Part shown: positions 6,513 to 14,133 of the stretch, piece after piece | Layout of the letters: each line of letters opens with the position of its first letter | How positions within the stretch are numbered: the first letter of the stretch is position 1 | IMG/VR virus record: IMGVR_UViG_3300033571_024846 | Span: 1 to 32,282 of that record | Length of the DNA: 32,282 nt | Source of the DNA: a virus | Strand: one strand, 5' to 3' | Notes under the pieces: generated by a model | The model's input: only the letters and a program-made list of their open reading frames with translations | Databases searched by the model: none | What the model was told of the DNA's origin: nothing | Translations under genes and position numbers: made by a program

Positions 6513-8464
6513 GCCCATCCTTTTACGAAACCGTTGGTCCGGCGCGGCAAAGGCGCCTTGCGCGGCACAGCGGTCACAGGCGCGGGTTTCGCCGACTGGG
6601 GCGTGATCATGTCCTCAAGATCGAGCTGCGCATCAGCGAGAGGTGCGCAGCGCTCGGCCTCGATCTTGGTCCACATCTTTTCGCCCATCAGAAACACGCC
6701 CGCGTGCTCCGCAGCGGCTTCCGCCTGCACCATGGTGTCAAGCATCTCGTTCCGCTGGTTCGGGTCCTTCACCCACTGCCACACGGTGAAGCCGTCCCGC
6801 CGCTTCACGGCCTTGCGGCTCTCGGCCGTCAGCTGCCGGAAGTATTCATCCTCGAGGCCGCGCGGGAAGCTCACATAGCCATAGGTGAGCGGGTCAGTCT
6901 TGGTCAGATTCCGGTACAGCGCCATCTTCATTGGGCTGGTGCCCATGTTGTAGAAGCGGCCTGCATATTTCAGCAGATCGCCCGTGCGCGAGCGTTCCTT
7001 GCGCACCTTCATCAGCCTCGGCGCTGTCTCGTGCCCCACGCCGCGCACCATGATGACGCGCGAGGCCGGGTGCCGGCGGGCCCATGCCCAGACATCCTCA
7101 GTCCAGGCATTGCCGTCAATGGCCGTCCGGTCGATGCTGATCATCCGCCCGCTTTCATGCCGCCAGGACATGCCAACCAGCTTGTCGAGGGCGGCCACCG
7201 TGTTCGGTTCCTTCACGTGGCCGGTGATGATGCCGGCATCGATCACGTGGCGGCGGTAGTCCCTGCCCCACGCCACGGCCTGCCACTCCACACGGTCGGC
7301 CTGACAGTCGATGCCGAGAGTCACGACCACGCCCCACTGCACGATTGTGCCACGGTCAAGCTGGGCATTGGCCGCACGGTCGCGGATTTCTTCCCATGGC
7401 GGCGCTTCGCCCTTGGCGTCATAGGCCAGCCCCGCGCTGTCGTTCAGGAACACCTGCTCCTGCTTCGGGTCGCCCTTGGCGCGCAGCCATTCCCGCGCGA
7501 TCTCCTCCCAGCGCTGCAGCGGCCCGTAGGCGCTCCACAGCCAGAAGCTCCGGTGATAGCGCGCGGCTTCCGGGTTCTTGGCGATCCAGCGCGCCTTGCC
7601 GCCTTCGCTTTCAGACTTCACCATCTCGGCGCGGTGATGTTCCTCGATCACGCCGCCGCATTCCGGGCAGCTGAAATGCGCCTGCTCAGGGTGGTCCTCA
7701 TCGAGGTTCGCGAGCATGTTCGCCCATTCGAGCACATGCAGGTGATCGCAGTGCGGGCACGGGACGTGATAGAACTCCTGGCTGCCCTGGTCGAAGTTGC
7801 GGCTGATCTTGCAGCCCGGGTTCACCAGCGGCGTCGAAATCTTGAATATCTTGGCGAAGGTGAAGGCGCGCGACCGGCTTTCGGCCATGGTCTCAGGGTC
7901 GCCCATGGGGGTGGTTTCCCATTTCGACAGGTCATCCTGCACCTGGCGGCCGATTGACACCATCGACAGCGATGCTGGCGAGTTGGCGCCCGAAATCAGG
8001 ATCGAGCCCCGGCCGTCGATCCGCTGCTTGAAGCCCACGGAGTCGCCGCCATCGCGGCTCTTGTCCGGGAAATGCTGGGCGATTGCCGTCGTGTTCTTCA
8101 GCATCGGCGTCAGCTTCAGCTTGGACCAGCGCGAGGCGTTCTCCTCGGTCGGGTGAATGTACATGAAATCGCAGGGGTCCATGGCCTGAGTGCCCAGCGT
8201 GAAGATGTTCGCCAGCTCGGTGCCGCCGACCTGGGCGGATTTCTTGAAGGTCACGACGCGGGCCGGGTCTTCCGGGCCAAGCGCTTTCAGGATCTCCGTG
8301 AAGAACGGGAACTGCGCCGGACTATACGGGCCAGGAAGCGGCCCGCTGCGGTAGACGATGTGGTCCACGGCCCAGCGCTCATAGTCCACCGCTTCCGGCG
8401 GCTGAATCACGGCTGCCGCCGTTGCCAGCATCAGGGCGGCGGCGTTTGCGAGGATCGTGGCCAT
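6509..8464 (-). CDS. Terminase large subunit (lambda GpA family)
   Basis: The product has 651 residues if started at ATG 8464 (MATILANAA), 7 bases after the small-subunit stop. The longer open frame to 8623 overlaps that gene and its extra 53 residues are Cys/Arg/Pro-rich out-of-frame sequence. The ATPase motif lies near residues 74-82 (KKSAQVGGT, the GpA form of Walker A). Two CxxC pairs (PCPHC, SCPEC) form a zinc ribbon around residue 220. A nuclease half follows, with conserved Asp (TLGIDCQADRVEW; ISIDRTAIDGNAW). The protein packages DNA into heads and cuts at cos. Length agrees with GpA (641). Confidence 0.93.
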   Translation of the reverse strand: MATILANAAALMLATAAAVIQPPEAVDYERWAVDHIVYRSGPLPGPYSPAQFPFFTEILKALGPEDPARVVTFKKSAQVGGTELANIFTLGTQAMDPCDFMYIHPTEENASRWSKLKLTPMLKNTTAIAQHFPDKSRDGGDSVGFKQRIDGRGSILISGANSPASLSMVSIGRQVQDDLSKWETTPMGDPETMAESRSRAFTFAKIFKISTPLVNPGCKISRNFDQGSQEFYHVPCPHCDHLHVLEWANMLANLDEDHPEQAHFSCPECGGVIEEHHRAEMVKSESEGGKARWIAKNPEAARYHRSFWLWSAYGPLQRWEEIAREWLRAKGDPKQEQVFLNDSAGLAYDAKGEAPPWEEIRDRAANAQLDRGTIVQWGVVVTLGIDCQADRVEWQAVAWGRDYRRHVIDAGIITGHVKEPNTVAALDKLVGMSWRHESGRMISIDRTAIDGNAWTEDVWAWARRHPASRVIMVRGVGHETAPRLMKVRKERSRTGDLLKYAGRFYNMGTSPMKMALYRNLTKTDPLTYGYVSFPRGLEDEYFRQLTAESRKAVKRRDGFTVWQWVKDPNQRNEMLDTMVQAEAAAEHAGVFLMGEKMWTKIEAERCAPLADAQLDLEDMITPQSAKPAPVTAVPRKAPLPRRTNGFVKGWA

Positions 8465-8471
8465 CGGGTTC

Positions 8472-9056
8472 TCAGGCGTTGATAGGGTCTGGTTCTTCAA
8501 TCGCAGCCGGCAGTGCCGAGGCCTCGGCGGCGATCTCCGCCGAGACATTGGTCCGCACGTCGCGGAAGCGTTTCTTGAGCAGGTGCAGCACGTCGCGCTG
8601 CGGCACCTTGAAGGTGGCGGCAATCTCCGTGGCGACGTCGGTGAGGCCGCCCTCGAACAGCTGCAGCAGGCGGGTGGCCAGCTTCGCCGTTTCGGCCTTC
8701 ACATCGTCCGCGCGCACATAAGTGCCTTCGCGGACCCGCTCTTCCTCGCGCAGCTTCCGGTTCCGGAACTCCGCTTCCTCGAGCTTCGCCCGCTGCAGCT
8801 TCAGCGAGATGTCATCGCTCACCGACGGCGCGGCTGGCGTCACCGATAGCGTCGCTTTCGCGCCGTTGCCCAGCGCCTGGCCGGGGTCGCGCCGCAGTTT
8901 CAGTTTCTCGATCGCTTTCGCCGCATCGATGCGGGCTTCGCGTCCTTCGCCCACCAGGCAATCACTGAGCTTGCCTTCAGAAATCATCTGCGAAACGCGG
9001 CCCGGGCTCAAGTTCACCATCTTGGCGAACTCGCCTTTAGTCACCGTGTTTAGCAT
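8472..9056 (-). CDS. Terminase small subunit (Nu1-like)
   Basis: The product has 194 residues, starting MLNTVTKGEFAKMVNLSPGRVSQMISEGKL. This is a winged-helix DNA-binding module like that of lambda Nu1, with DAAKAIEKLKLRRDPGQ after it. A long central helix (AKLEEAEFRNRKLREEERVREGTYV) would drive oligomerisation. Nu1-type proteins bind cosB and load GpA. It sits immediately upstream of the GpA-like gene. The start at 9056 has only a weak GAAAG ribosome site. The adjacent 103-bp gap is the natural place for cos. Confidence 0.88.
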   Translation of the reverse strand: MLNTVTKGEFAKMVNLSPGRVSQMISEGKLSDCLVGEGREARIDAAKAIEKLKLRRDPGQALGNGAKATLSVTPAAPSVSDDISLKLQRAKLEEAEFRNRKLREEERVREGTYVRADDVKAETAKLATRLLQLFEGGLTDVATEIAATFKVPQRDVLHLLKKRFRDVRTNVSAEIAAEASALPAAIEEPDPINA

Positions 9057-9159
9057 CTTTAGGCTTTCAATTTAGCGTCAGACTGACGAAGCTCCACGGT
9101 CCGAATTACCCGTGCGCGGGGTGGGTGGCGGAAGAACCTATGCCCCCACCCCCTCAGGC
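9057..9159. other. Non-coding gap before the small terminase gene; candidate cos region
   Basis: No gene is visible in these 103 bases. The gap holds a 13-bp palindrome CGTCAG-A-CTGACG (9076-9088) and a longer imperfect GC-rich inverted repeat, GGGGTGGG (9118-9125) with CCCACCCC (9145-9152). In lambda-type phages cos and its terminase binding sites lie just upstream of Nu1, so this is the best place for the packaging site. The actual nicking site cannot be read from sequence alone, and the palindrome could instead bind a late-gene regulator. Confidence 0.4.
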
Positions 9160-9879
9160 CTAGCGCCACTTCCCCTTGGAGCCGGAGGTGGCCATTGCGC
9201 GCTGGAAGGCGACCTCGAAGTTGATTGGCAGCCGCTCAGCGACCACTCTTTCAGCGGTTTCATAGAAGGGAAAGCGCTTCGAATATCGCGGAGAGCGGAC
9301 ACCGACGAGCACGGGCTTTACCTGTTTGCCCTTGCGCTCAAGCACCATCCCACCGGCCTTGGGGACAAAGAAAGCCTGAGCGGAACGTTTCGCTCTCGAT
9401 CTTTTTGAGCGCGATGCATTCGCATCAGCATTGGGCGAGACACGTAGCTGCGACATGATCTTGCGGATCGAACCACCACTCACGTTGCCGTAGCTGTTCA
9501 GGGCGGAGCCCCTCGCCGGGACCAGATAGCTATATCCCTTGAGCAACGGCGCGATTTGCAGCTCGTGGCTTTTCTGTGAGCGCGGTCCGCCATTGACGTT
9601 CGGGTTCAGGAAGCGCTTGGCAGGCGTTCCGCCAAAACCTTCCTTGAACTCCACGCTTGCCATCTTGGTATTGCGCGTGGCTGGCTTCACCTGCAACGCA
9701 TTGAGCGTGTAGGGCGTGGGCCTGTCAAAGACCCGCTGCATGACCCCAATCTCTTCCCATGCGACATCCCTCGCGGTCAACGTCATCGCATAGATCGTGG
9801 CAAAAGGAACCTGCTGCTTCTGCGCATCATCAAGCCAGCGGGACACTTCCTTGATGTTCGAGCGGATATCGATCTGCAT
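9160..9879 (-). CDS. Minor tail protein Z-like
   Basis: The product has 239 residues from ATG 9879 (MQIDIRSNIKEVSRWLDD). A TTG eight codons earlier would lie inside the terminator T-tract, so it is not preferred. The pattern resembles the lambda gpZ family: an N-terminal helix with QVPFATIYAMTLTARDVAWEEI, Lys/Arg-rich basic middle (SRSKRSRAKRSAQAFFVPKAG), strands VKPVLVGVRSPRYSKRFPFYE, and a final helix AERVVAERLPINFEVAFQRAM. gpZ completes the tail-to-head end. The family call is by eye and moderate. Its place upstream of terminase is unusual, since lambda Z lies between FII and U, where this genome has nothing. Confidence 0.6.
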   Translation of the reverse strand: MQIDIRSNIKEVSRWLDDAQKQQVPFATIYAMTLTARDVAWEEIGVMQRVFDRPTPYTLNALQVKPATRNTKMASVEFKEGFGGTPAKRFLNPNVNGGPRSQKSHELQIAPLLKGYSYLVPARGSALNSYGNVSGGSIRKIMSQLRVSPNADANASRSKRSRAKRSAQAFFVPKAGGMVLERKGKQVKPVLVGVRSPRYSKRFPFYETAERVVAERLPINFEVAFQRAMATSGSKGKWR

Positions 9880-9900
9880 GGCGGTGGACGCCCACAAATG

Positions 9901-9934
9901 CAAAACGCCTGGCAGCTGGTCTAGCTGCCAGGCG
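9901..9934 (-). terminator. Rho-independent terminator between replication and late operons
   Basis: Perfect 12-bp arms CGCCTGGCAGCT (9906-9917) and AGCTGCCAGGCG (9923-9934) have a 5-base loop. The minus-strand stem is followed by TTTTG (9905-9901). It lies after the 211-aa gene and before the late genes. It could be the end of the early transcript or, as with lambda tR', a terminator that a late regulator must overcome. Confidence 0.85.
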
Positions 9935-9952
9935 CAATGCGCTAACGATGGA

Positions 9953-10588
9953 TCACCTTGTCAATGATTCGCCGACATTCGTCAATCCCCTTCCGGTGAC
10001 CTTCCACCGGGTCAGGGCAAAGCCCGGCATGACATCGAGGAAGGCGAGAAACATCTCATAGAACGCCACCCATTCGGCTTCACGGCGATCAGCGATGGCC
10101 TGATCGGTGCCCTCATAATCGACCACGCAATACTCCGTCACCACGCGATCTTTCCGGTGCGCCCGGTGCCGCTGCACCAGCACATTGCCATTGCGGTCGA
10201 GCCTGGGCACCACCCTCACGCGCGAAACGCTGATGACGGGCGGCAGCTGCTGGCGCTTCTCGGCATGCGCCATCACGGAGAACGCTTGGCGAGGATCATG
10301 GGAGAACCATTCTTCAAGTTTTGCGTGGATGAGGCGCGCATCGTCATGGGGCTCATACCAGCCATTGATCAACCCGCCACTGACCCGCTCACCACGCCCG
10401 AGCCCACTCATGGCCAGCCCGGGCGTGGGGAAATGCGCGGCCTCCACTGAAGAGGCCGCCCGCACGATTTCATCCGCATAGGTCCACACCAGAACAGCCC
10501 AGGCCGTCGTTTCCCTCTTAAAACCCTCCACGGGAGGGACATTCTTTCTTACGGGAGGCAGACGGGAGGATAACGGGAGGGTGAACAT
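9953..10588 (-). CDS. Unknown protein in late-regulator (Q-like) position
   Basis: The product has 211 residues. No family is recognised. There are no Cys pairs, membrane segments or nucleotide-binding motif. A segment AWAVLVWTYADEIVRAAS is followed by a helical ARLIHAKLEEWFSHDPRQAFSVMAHAEKR stretch and a basic patch RVRVVPRLDRNGNVLVQRHRAHRKDRVV. The second half is acidic/aromatic (YCVVDYEGTD; WVAFYEMFLAFLDVMPGF). It is last in the replication operon, directly before a strong terminator and the late genes, which is where lambda keeps Q. A role as antiterminator or late activator is an inference from position only. Its first codons are made from the CCTCCCGT repeats. Confidence 0.7.
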   Translation of the reverse strand: MFTLPLSSRLPPVRKNVPPVEGFKRETTAWAVLVWTYADEIVRAASSVEAAHFPTPGLAMSGLGRGERVSGGLINGWYEPHDDARLIHAKLEEWFSHDPRQAFSVMAHAEKRQQLPPVISVSRVRVVPRLDRNGNVLVQRHRAHRKDRVVTEYCVVDYEGTDQAIADRREAEWVAFYEMFLAFLDVMPGFALTRWKVTGRGLTNVGESLTR

Positions 10589-10788
10589 TGTAATTCTCTC
10601 CTTATCTACAATGGGATGAATGTTTACGGGAGGACGGGAAGCAAATCGCAGGGTTTGCGGTTATGGAAAAATTCTTCCATGAGGCTTCAATACGAATTCG
10701 CGTCATTTGCGTCCCGTGCCTCCCGTTGCCTTTCTTTTCAATGACTTACAAACGGGAGGCAGAAACCGCCTCCCTCCCGCACGGGAGG
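10530..10788. repeat. Cluster of ACGGGAGG repeats; candidate replication origin (iterons)
   Basis: Exact ACGGGAGG copies on the plus strand start at 10530, 10551, 10562, 10573, 10626, 10752 and 10781, with a degenerate ACGGGAAG at 10634. Inverted copies lie at 10719-10726 and (GCGGGAGG form) 10773-10780; the latter makes a CCTCCCG-CA-CGGGAGG palindrome with the last direct copy. Spacings of 21, 11, 11, 53 and 126 are near multiples of a helical turn. The cluster spans the 206-bp gap after the helicase gene and the first codons of the 211-aa gene. Further copies lie at 12332 and (GCGGGAGG) 12368 inside the helicase gene. Phased iterons beside replication genes suggest an origin. Confidence 0.7.
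10586..10613 (-). promoter_or_regulatory. Start-codon hairpin with ribosome site in its loop
   Basis: The minus strand reads CATTGTA, then a 14-base loop containing AAGGAG, then TACAATG, where the final ATG is the start of the 211-aa gene. The 7-bp stem would bury the start codon while leaving the ribosome site in the loop. This could hold down translation of a gene in a late-regulator position. It is a sequence observation; no function is shown. Confidence 0.45.
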
Positions 10789-10794
10789 ATCGCG

Positions 10795-12450
10795 CTATTT
10801 TTCGCCCTCGCCGTCACCATATTCCTGCCCGGCGAAGACATCGGTGGTTTTCGTCAGCAGGATGTGACGGTAGAACATGCCGCTGTTCTTGATACGCTGC
10901 ACGCCATGGTCCTGCAGGGCGCGCGAAAAAGTCTTGGTGCCCCACGGCTTCTCGCCATAAGCCTTCGCCCAGGCAACATACAGGCGATAGATATCTGCCC
11001 CGCCGGTGCGCACCTCATCCTGCGGCCTGTCAACAGGCGGCGGGTCGACGCGAATGGTGCATTCCTTCAGGAACCGCCCAATCGGGTCACTGTCGTCACG
11101 ATAATCCGCCGTGGCCGCAAGCACCTCATCCGGCGGAGAAAGCCCGCTGTCGAGGTAATCCCTTAAGCCATCGAGAAGCCGGTTGAGGATGCCCGAAGCC
11201 TCGCGCTTCAACTTCTCCGGCAAGGCCGTGTCTCGCTCTTCGGCCGGCACCATCACCGTCCATGGCACAAGCAGGATACGCGCCCAGATGCCTTCATCCG
11301 TGCCGCGGACCTCAGGACGGTAGTTGCCTTGCATCGTCAGCTTGAAGCTCGGCCTGAACTCGAAGAAATCGCGGTTGAGGTGGCGCGCACGGAGCGGTTC
11401 TCCGCCGGTCACGAGCTTCACGAGATTCTCGGCCAGCTTTGCACCCTTCTCAGGCTCCGAGGTGCGCAGGCAGCGCACACCCGGCAGCGAGGCGATATCG
11501 GGCGAGGCCTCTCCGCCGCGGCGTGAGCGGCCACTGTCCAGGAAGCTTTCGATCGGGATGGTCTGACTGTAATCGCCCAGCACATGCGCCCAAGCATCGA
11601 CCAGCGTCGACTTGCCGTTGCGGCCCGTGCCATACCAAAAGGCCAGGCGCGCCACCTGAAGCGCCGTGAGCGATAACCCGCCCCAGGCATGCAAGTGCCG
11701 CCGCATCTTGTCATCAGGCTGAACGCGCGCCAGGAATCCATCATAGACTGGCGCTCCAGCCTCAGGGTCATATTCGACCGGAGCCAGCTTTGTCATCCGG
11801 TCTTCGCGCCGGTGCTTGTGAAAGGTGACATAGTCACCTTCCTTCTTTTTCTCAAAGCGCAGCGTGCCGTTCAACACGTTGAAGGCCATTGGATCGGCGT
11901 CGAAATCGCTGCTCTTGGCGGAGAGATAGGATTGAGCCAGCCGCGCCACAGCCATGATATGAGCCGAACTCTGGGATGCAAGGCACCAGCCGCGTAACTT
12001 GTCGGACACAAAAACCCGCTTGACCGGGTCAATCACCACGTCATCGCGCGTGCCAGCCAGCGCATCAGCCTCCTGCAAGATCGCGCGGATGGTCTCGTGC
12101 ACCGCCCGCGCCAGAATCGCATCGGCCTCGGAGGCGTTCCAGCGGCGGCCATCCCAGGCCAGCCAGCCCCATTCGGAAACAAACAGGAAGTCTTTCCCGT
12201 GCCGCTTCACAAAGCGCTCAGCATTGCCCAGATCCGTGCGCGGCAGGCTGGCGCAGGCGCGGTCTATGGACCACTCGAAACCGCCGCCCCCCGCACCCCC
12301 GCCATGCGCAGCTGAGGCCGCCTCATCCCGCACGGGAGGCATCGCACCACCAGCCTCACCAGAGGGTGCGGGAGGGGCGCCCGCGGCCAGGGTCTCGGCA
12401 TCGTCGATGCTCTTGACGATGCGCAGATGTGGCTCCCGCTGGTCGCTCAT
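10795..12450 (-). CDS. DNA primase/helicase, D5/P4-type (SF3 helicase)
   Basis: The product has 551 residues from ATG 12450, which overlaps the primase stop as ATGA. The longer frame to 12498 would run back into that gene. The N-terminal 60 residues are Gly/Ala/Pro-rich and disordered. Residues about 70-250 resemble the D5_N domain (VSEWGWLAWDGRRW; AFNVLNGTLRFEKK). Walker A GTGRNGKST is at 274-282; further SF3 motifs are RCLRTSEPEKGAKL, FKLTMQGNYRPEVRG and GIWARILLVPW with the Arg finger. The protein unwinds DNA for phage replication together with the Toprim primase upstream. The iteron cluster follows its stop. Confidence 0.92.
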   Translation of the reverse strand: MSDQREPHLRIVKSIDDAETLAAGAPPAPSGEAGGAMPPVRDEAASAAHGGGAGGGGFEWSIDRACASLPRTDLGNAERFVKRHGKDFLFVSEWGWLAWDGRRWNASEADAILARAVHETIRAILQEADALAGTRDDVVIDPVKRVFVSDKLRGWCLASQSSAHIMAVARLAQSYLSAKSSDFDADPMAFNVLNGTLRFEKKKEGDYVTFHKHRREDRMTKLAPVEYDPEAGAPVYDGFLARVQPDDKMRRHLHAWGGLSLTALQVARLAFWYGTGRNGKSTLVDAWAHVLGDYSQTIPIESFLDSGRSRRGGEASPDIASLPGVRCLRTSEPEKGAKLAENLVKLVTGGEPLRARHLNRDFFEFRPSFKLTMQGNYRPEVRGTDEGIWARILLVPWTVMVPAEERDTALPEKLKREASGILNRLLDGLRDYLDSGLSPPDEVLAATADYRDDSDPIGRFLKECTIRVDPPPVDRPQDEVRTGGADIYRLYVAWAKAYGEKPWGTKTFSRALQDHGVQRIKNSGMFYRHILLTKTTDVFAGQEYGDGEGEK

Positions 12451-13649
12451 GCAGCCCCCCGGAGCATGTCGTTGAAATCGGATCCCGCATCGGCCCATGC
12501 CGCGCGGATAGCGCGTCCCGGCCGGTGCCAGCGGGCCGCAAAGCGCAGCAGCACGTTGCGCGTGGTGAAATGGTCGCTGTCGCCATCGCCCAGCAGCAGG
12601 ATCTCATCGACGCCCGCAGGCGGGGCGATCACCGCATGGTCATTGCGGTCCGGGTCAGGCCCCGGCACACGCTGCGCCCGCGTGCGGCCTCGCGCATCAG
12701 TCAGGGTCAGCTTCGGGTGGGCAACGCTGCCGGCACTCTTGCCGCCGAGATTGTGAAGGTTCACGCTGGACCAGTACAACGTCCAGTCCGAACGTCCCGC
12801 AGCCAGTTCCGCCGCCTGCACCGAAAGCACGGTTTCGATGCCCTCCCCCACCACGAAGCGCCGCGGCCCAACCGCCGTGCCGCCGAGATGAATGTGCCCG
12901 CCCTTTTGCGATCCCCTCACCTTCTTGGCGTCAAGAATCTCGCCCGTCTCCGGGTGCATGATCTCCGCCTTGCCGGAGCGCGTGGCCAGCCGCTGATCGA
13001 TCCAGGTGATGTGACAGCCGATGAAGCGTTCATCATGCCCCTGGATAGCCGCCACCATGGCGGGCCCGGAATAGATGGCGCGCCACTCACCGCCGATGTG
13101 GTGCCAATAGGGCAGCACTGCCGCCGCGCGCAGCTTGGCGCCCGCCGGTGCTGCCACGCCCCGGTGGCGCAGATAGGCTTCCGCGATTGAGCCCTCGAGG
13201 CGGCTCGCCTCCTTCCAGATCTTGCGCGCCCGCGCGATCTCGCGAGAGCGGAAATCATTCTCCTCCGCCGCCAGGCGCTGGGCTTCCGCAGCGCGCGCTG
13301 CCTCCAGCTCCGCCACCCGCCTTGCCCGCGCCTGGCGCTCTTCCTCGGACACGCTGCGGCCGGGCGGCGGCCTGCCGGTGAGCAGCTCCACCGCCTCCAG
13401 GAAGGGGCAGGACTGCACATGGCGCGCCAGCGCAATGGCGTCGCCGCCCTCCGCACTCTTGCGGCACCAGAAGATGTTCTTGCGGATGTTGAGAGAGAAG
13501 CGGTCGGTGCCGCCGCAGCCAGGGCAAGGCCCCACAAAGCGCGTCTTGCGCGAGATGGCGTGATGCGGCGCAACGAGGTCCAGCGCCTTGCCGATCGGCA
13601 TGCGGCGCGCCTCCTCGATCCACTCATCAAAAGCGGGATCCCGGTTCAC
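12447..13649 (-). CDS. Toprim-type DNA primase with zinc-binding N-terminus
   Basis: The product has 400 residues from GTG 13649, which overlaps the upstream stop as GTGA. The N-terminal part has the CHC2-like zinc region GPCPGCGGTDRFSLNIRKN followed by IFWCRKSAEGGDAIALA. A charged helix follows. The C-terminal Toprim domain shows the VGEGIETVLS motif (glutamates, around 265) and the ILLLGDGDSDH motif (metal-binding aspartates, around 350). Such proteins make RNA primers on phage DNA. Its stop overlaps the helicase start, so the two would be made together, like the split form of a P4-alpha-type primase-helicase. Confidence 0.9.
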   Translation of the reverse strand: MNRDPAFDEWIEEARRMPIGKALDLVAPHHAISRKTRFVGPCPGCGGTDRFSLNIRKNIFWCRKSAEGGDAIALARHVQSCPFLEAVELLTGRPPPGRSVSEEERQARARRVAELEAARAAEAQRLAAEENDFRSREIARARKIWKEASRLEGSIAEAYLRHRGVAAPAGAKLRAAAVLPYWHHIGGEWRAIYSGPAMVAAIQGHDERFIGCHITWIDQRLATRSGKAEIMHPETGEILDAKKVRGSQKGGHIHLGGTAVGPRRFVVGEGIETVLSVQAAELAAGRSDWTLYWSSVNLHNLGGKSAGSVAHPKLTLTDARGRTRAQRVPGPDPDRNDHAVIAPPAGVDEILLLGDGDSDHFTTRNVLLRFAARWHRPGRAIRAAWADAGSDFNDMLRGAA

Positions 13650-13921
13650 AGAACATCCCCTGAGCGGAAAGCCATCATCAGCAGCAGCTCGGCGCGGGAA
13701 TGGGCCAACGCGCCCTTCATGAGCGGCACACGCTGCTGCTCTTCAGTCAGCACATAAATGCCGAACTGGCGTCCCCGCTCATAGGACAGCGATTCCTCAT
13801 CCCTCCAACGGCAGTCGATACAATGCTCCTTAGCGCGCCAGATCTCTTCATAGCCTTGCCGGAACAGCGGGCACGAGATGATTTCGGCGTAGCCTGCGCG
13901 GCGCGTCGCGGCCTGAGCCAT
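13646..13921 (-). CDS. Small Cys-containing protein of replication operon
   Basis: The product has 91 residues from ATG 13921 (MAQAATRRAGYAEIISCPLF), overlapping the previous stop as TGATG. The open frame reaches further up to 14245, but that part is out-of-frame reading of neighbours. It has a CIDCRWRDEE element and SYERGRQFGIYVL, with three Cys that could bind one metal ion together with His. A similar ERGRxF motif is seen in small phage proteins of unknown role. No function can be assigned. It is translationally coupled on both sides. Confidence 0.7.
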   Translation of the reverse strand: MAQAATRRAGYAEIISCPLFRQGYEEIWRAKEHCIDCRWRDEESLSYERGRQFGIYVLTEEQQRVPLMKGALAHSRAELLLMMAFRSGDVL

Positions 13922-14133
13922 CAGAACAGCCTTCCCTGCGCAGCAGGTGGAGAGGACGGGCGCGGGCGGGAGACGGCACCCGGCCCATCCTCTCCTGGTG
14001 CTGGGGCGGCACCATTCCAGATCATGTCGCGGTGGCCCTTGCAGGCCCAGCGCATCACCCCGCGCGAAGGCAGCCCCATGCCGAACAGTGGGTAACCAGG
14101 GCAGCCGGGCTTGATGCATGATTTCTCGATCAT
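13921..14133 (-). CDS. Small putative zinc-binding protein
   Basis: The product has 70 residues from ATG 14133, overlapping the methyltransferase stop as ATGA. The N-terminal half has CIKPGCPGYPLFGMG and later ACKGH, giving a CxxxxC...CxxH set that could hold a zinc ion. The last 25 residues are Pro/Ser/Ala-rich and probably disordered. A longer frame to 14193 exists but would lie inside the upstream gene. Function unknown; proteins of this kind in phage replication operons often bind nucleic acid. Confidence 0.65.
   Translation of the reverse strand: MIEKSCIKPGCPGYPLFGMGLPSRGVMRWACKGHRDMIWNGAAPAPGEDGPGAVSRPRPSSPPAAQGRLF

Noticed and set aside
6506-7957. 483-codon open frame on the plus strand
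   Set aside because: Antisense to the large terminase; translation is His/Arg/Pro/Leu-rich without domain pattern.
8465-8623. Extra 53 codons at the front of the large terminase
   Set aside because: This stretch lies inside the small terminase gene and reads as Cys/Arg/Pro-rich out-of-frame sequence; the ATG at 8464 is preferred.
10530-10788. CRISPR-like array
   Set aside because: The repeated unit is only 8 bp and spacers are irregular and very short; no cas genes. Read instead as iterons.
13148-13757. Plus-strand frames across the primase gene
   Set aside because: Ala/Arg/Pro-rich shadows of the primase on the opposite strand; no start sites.
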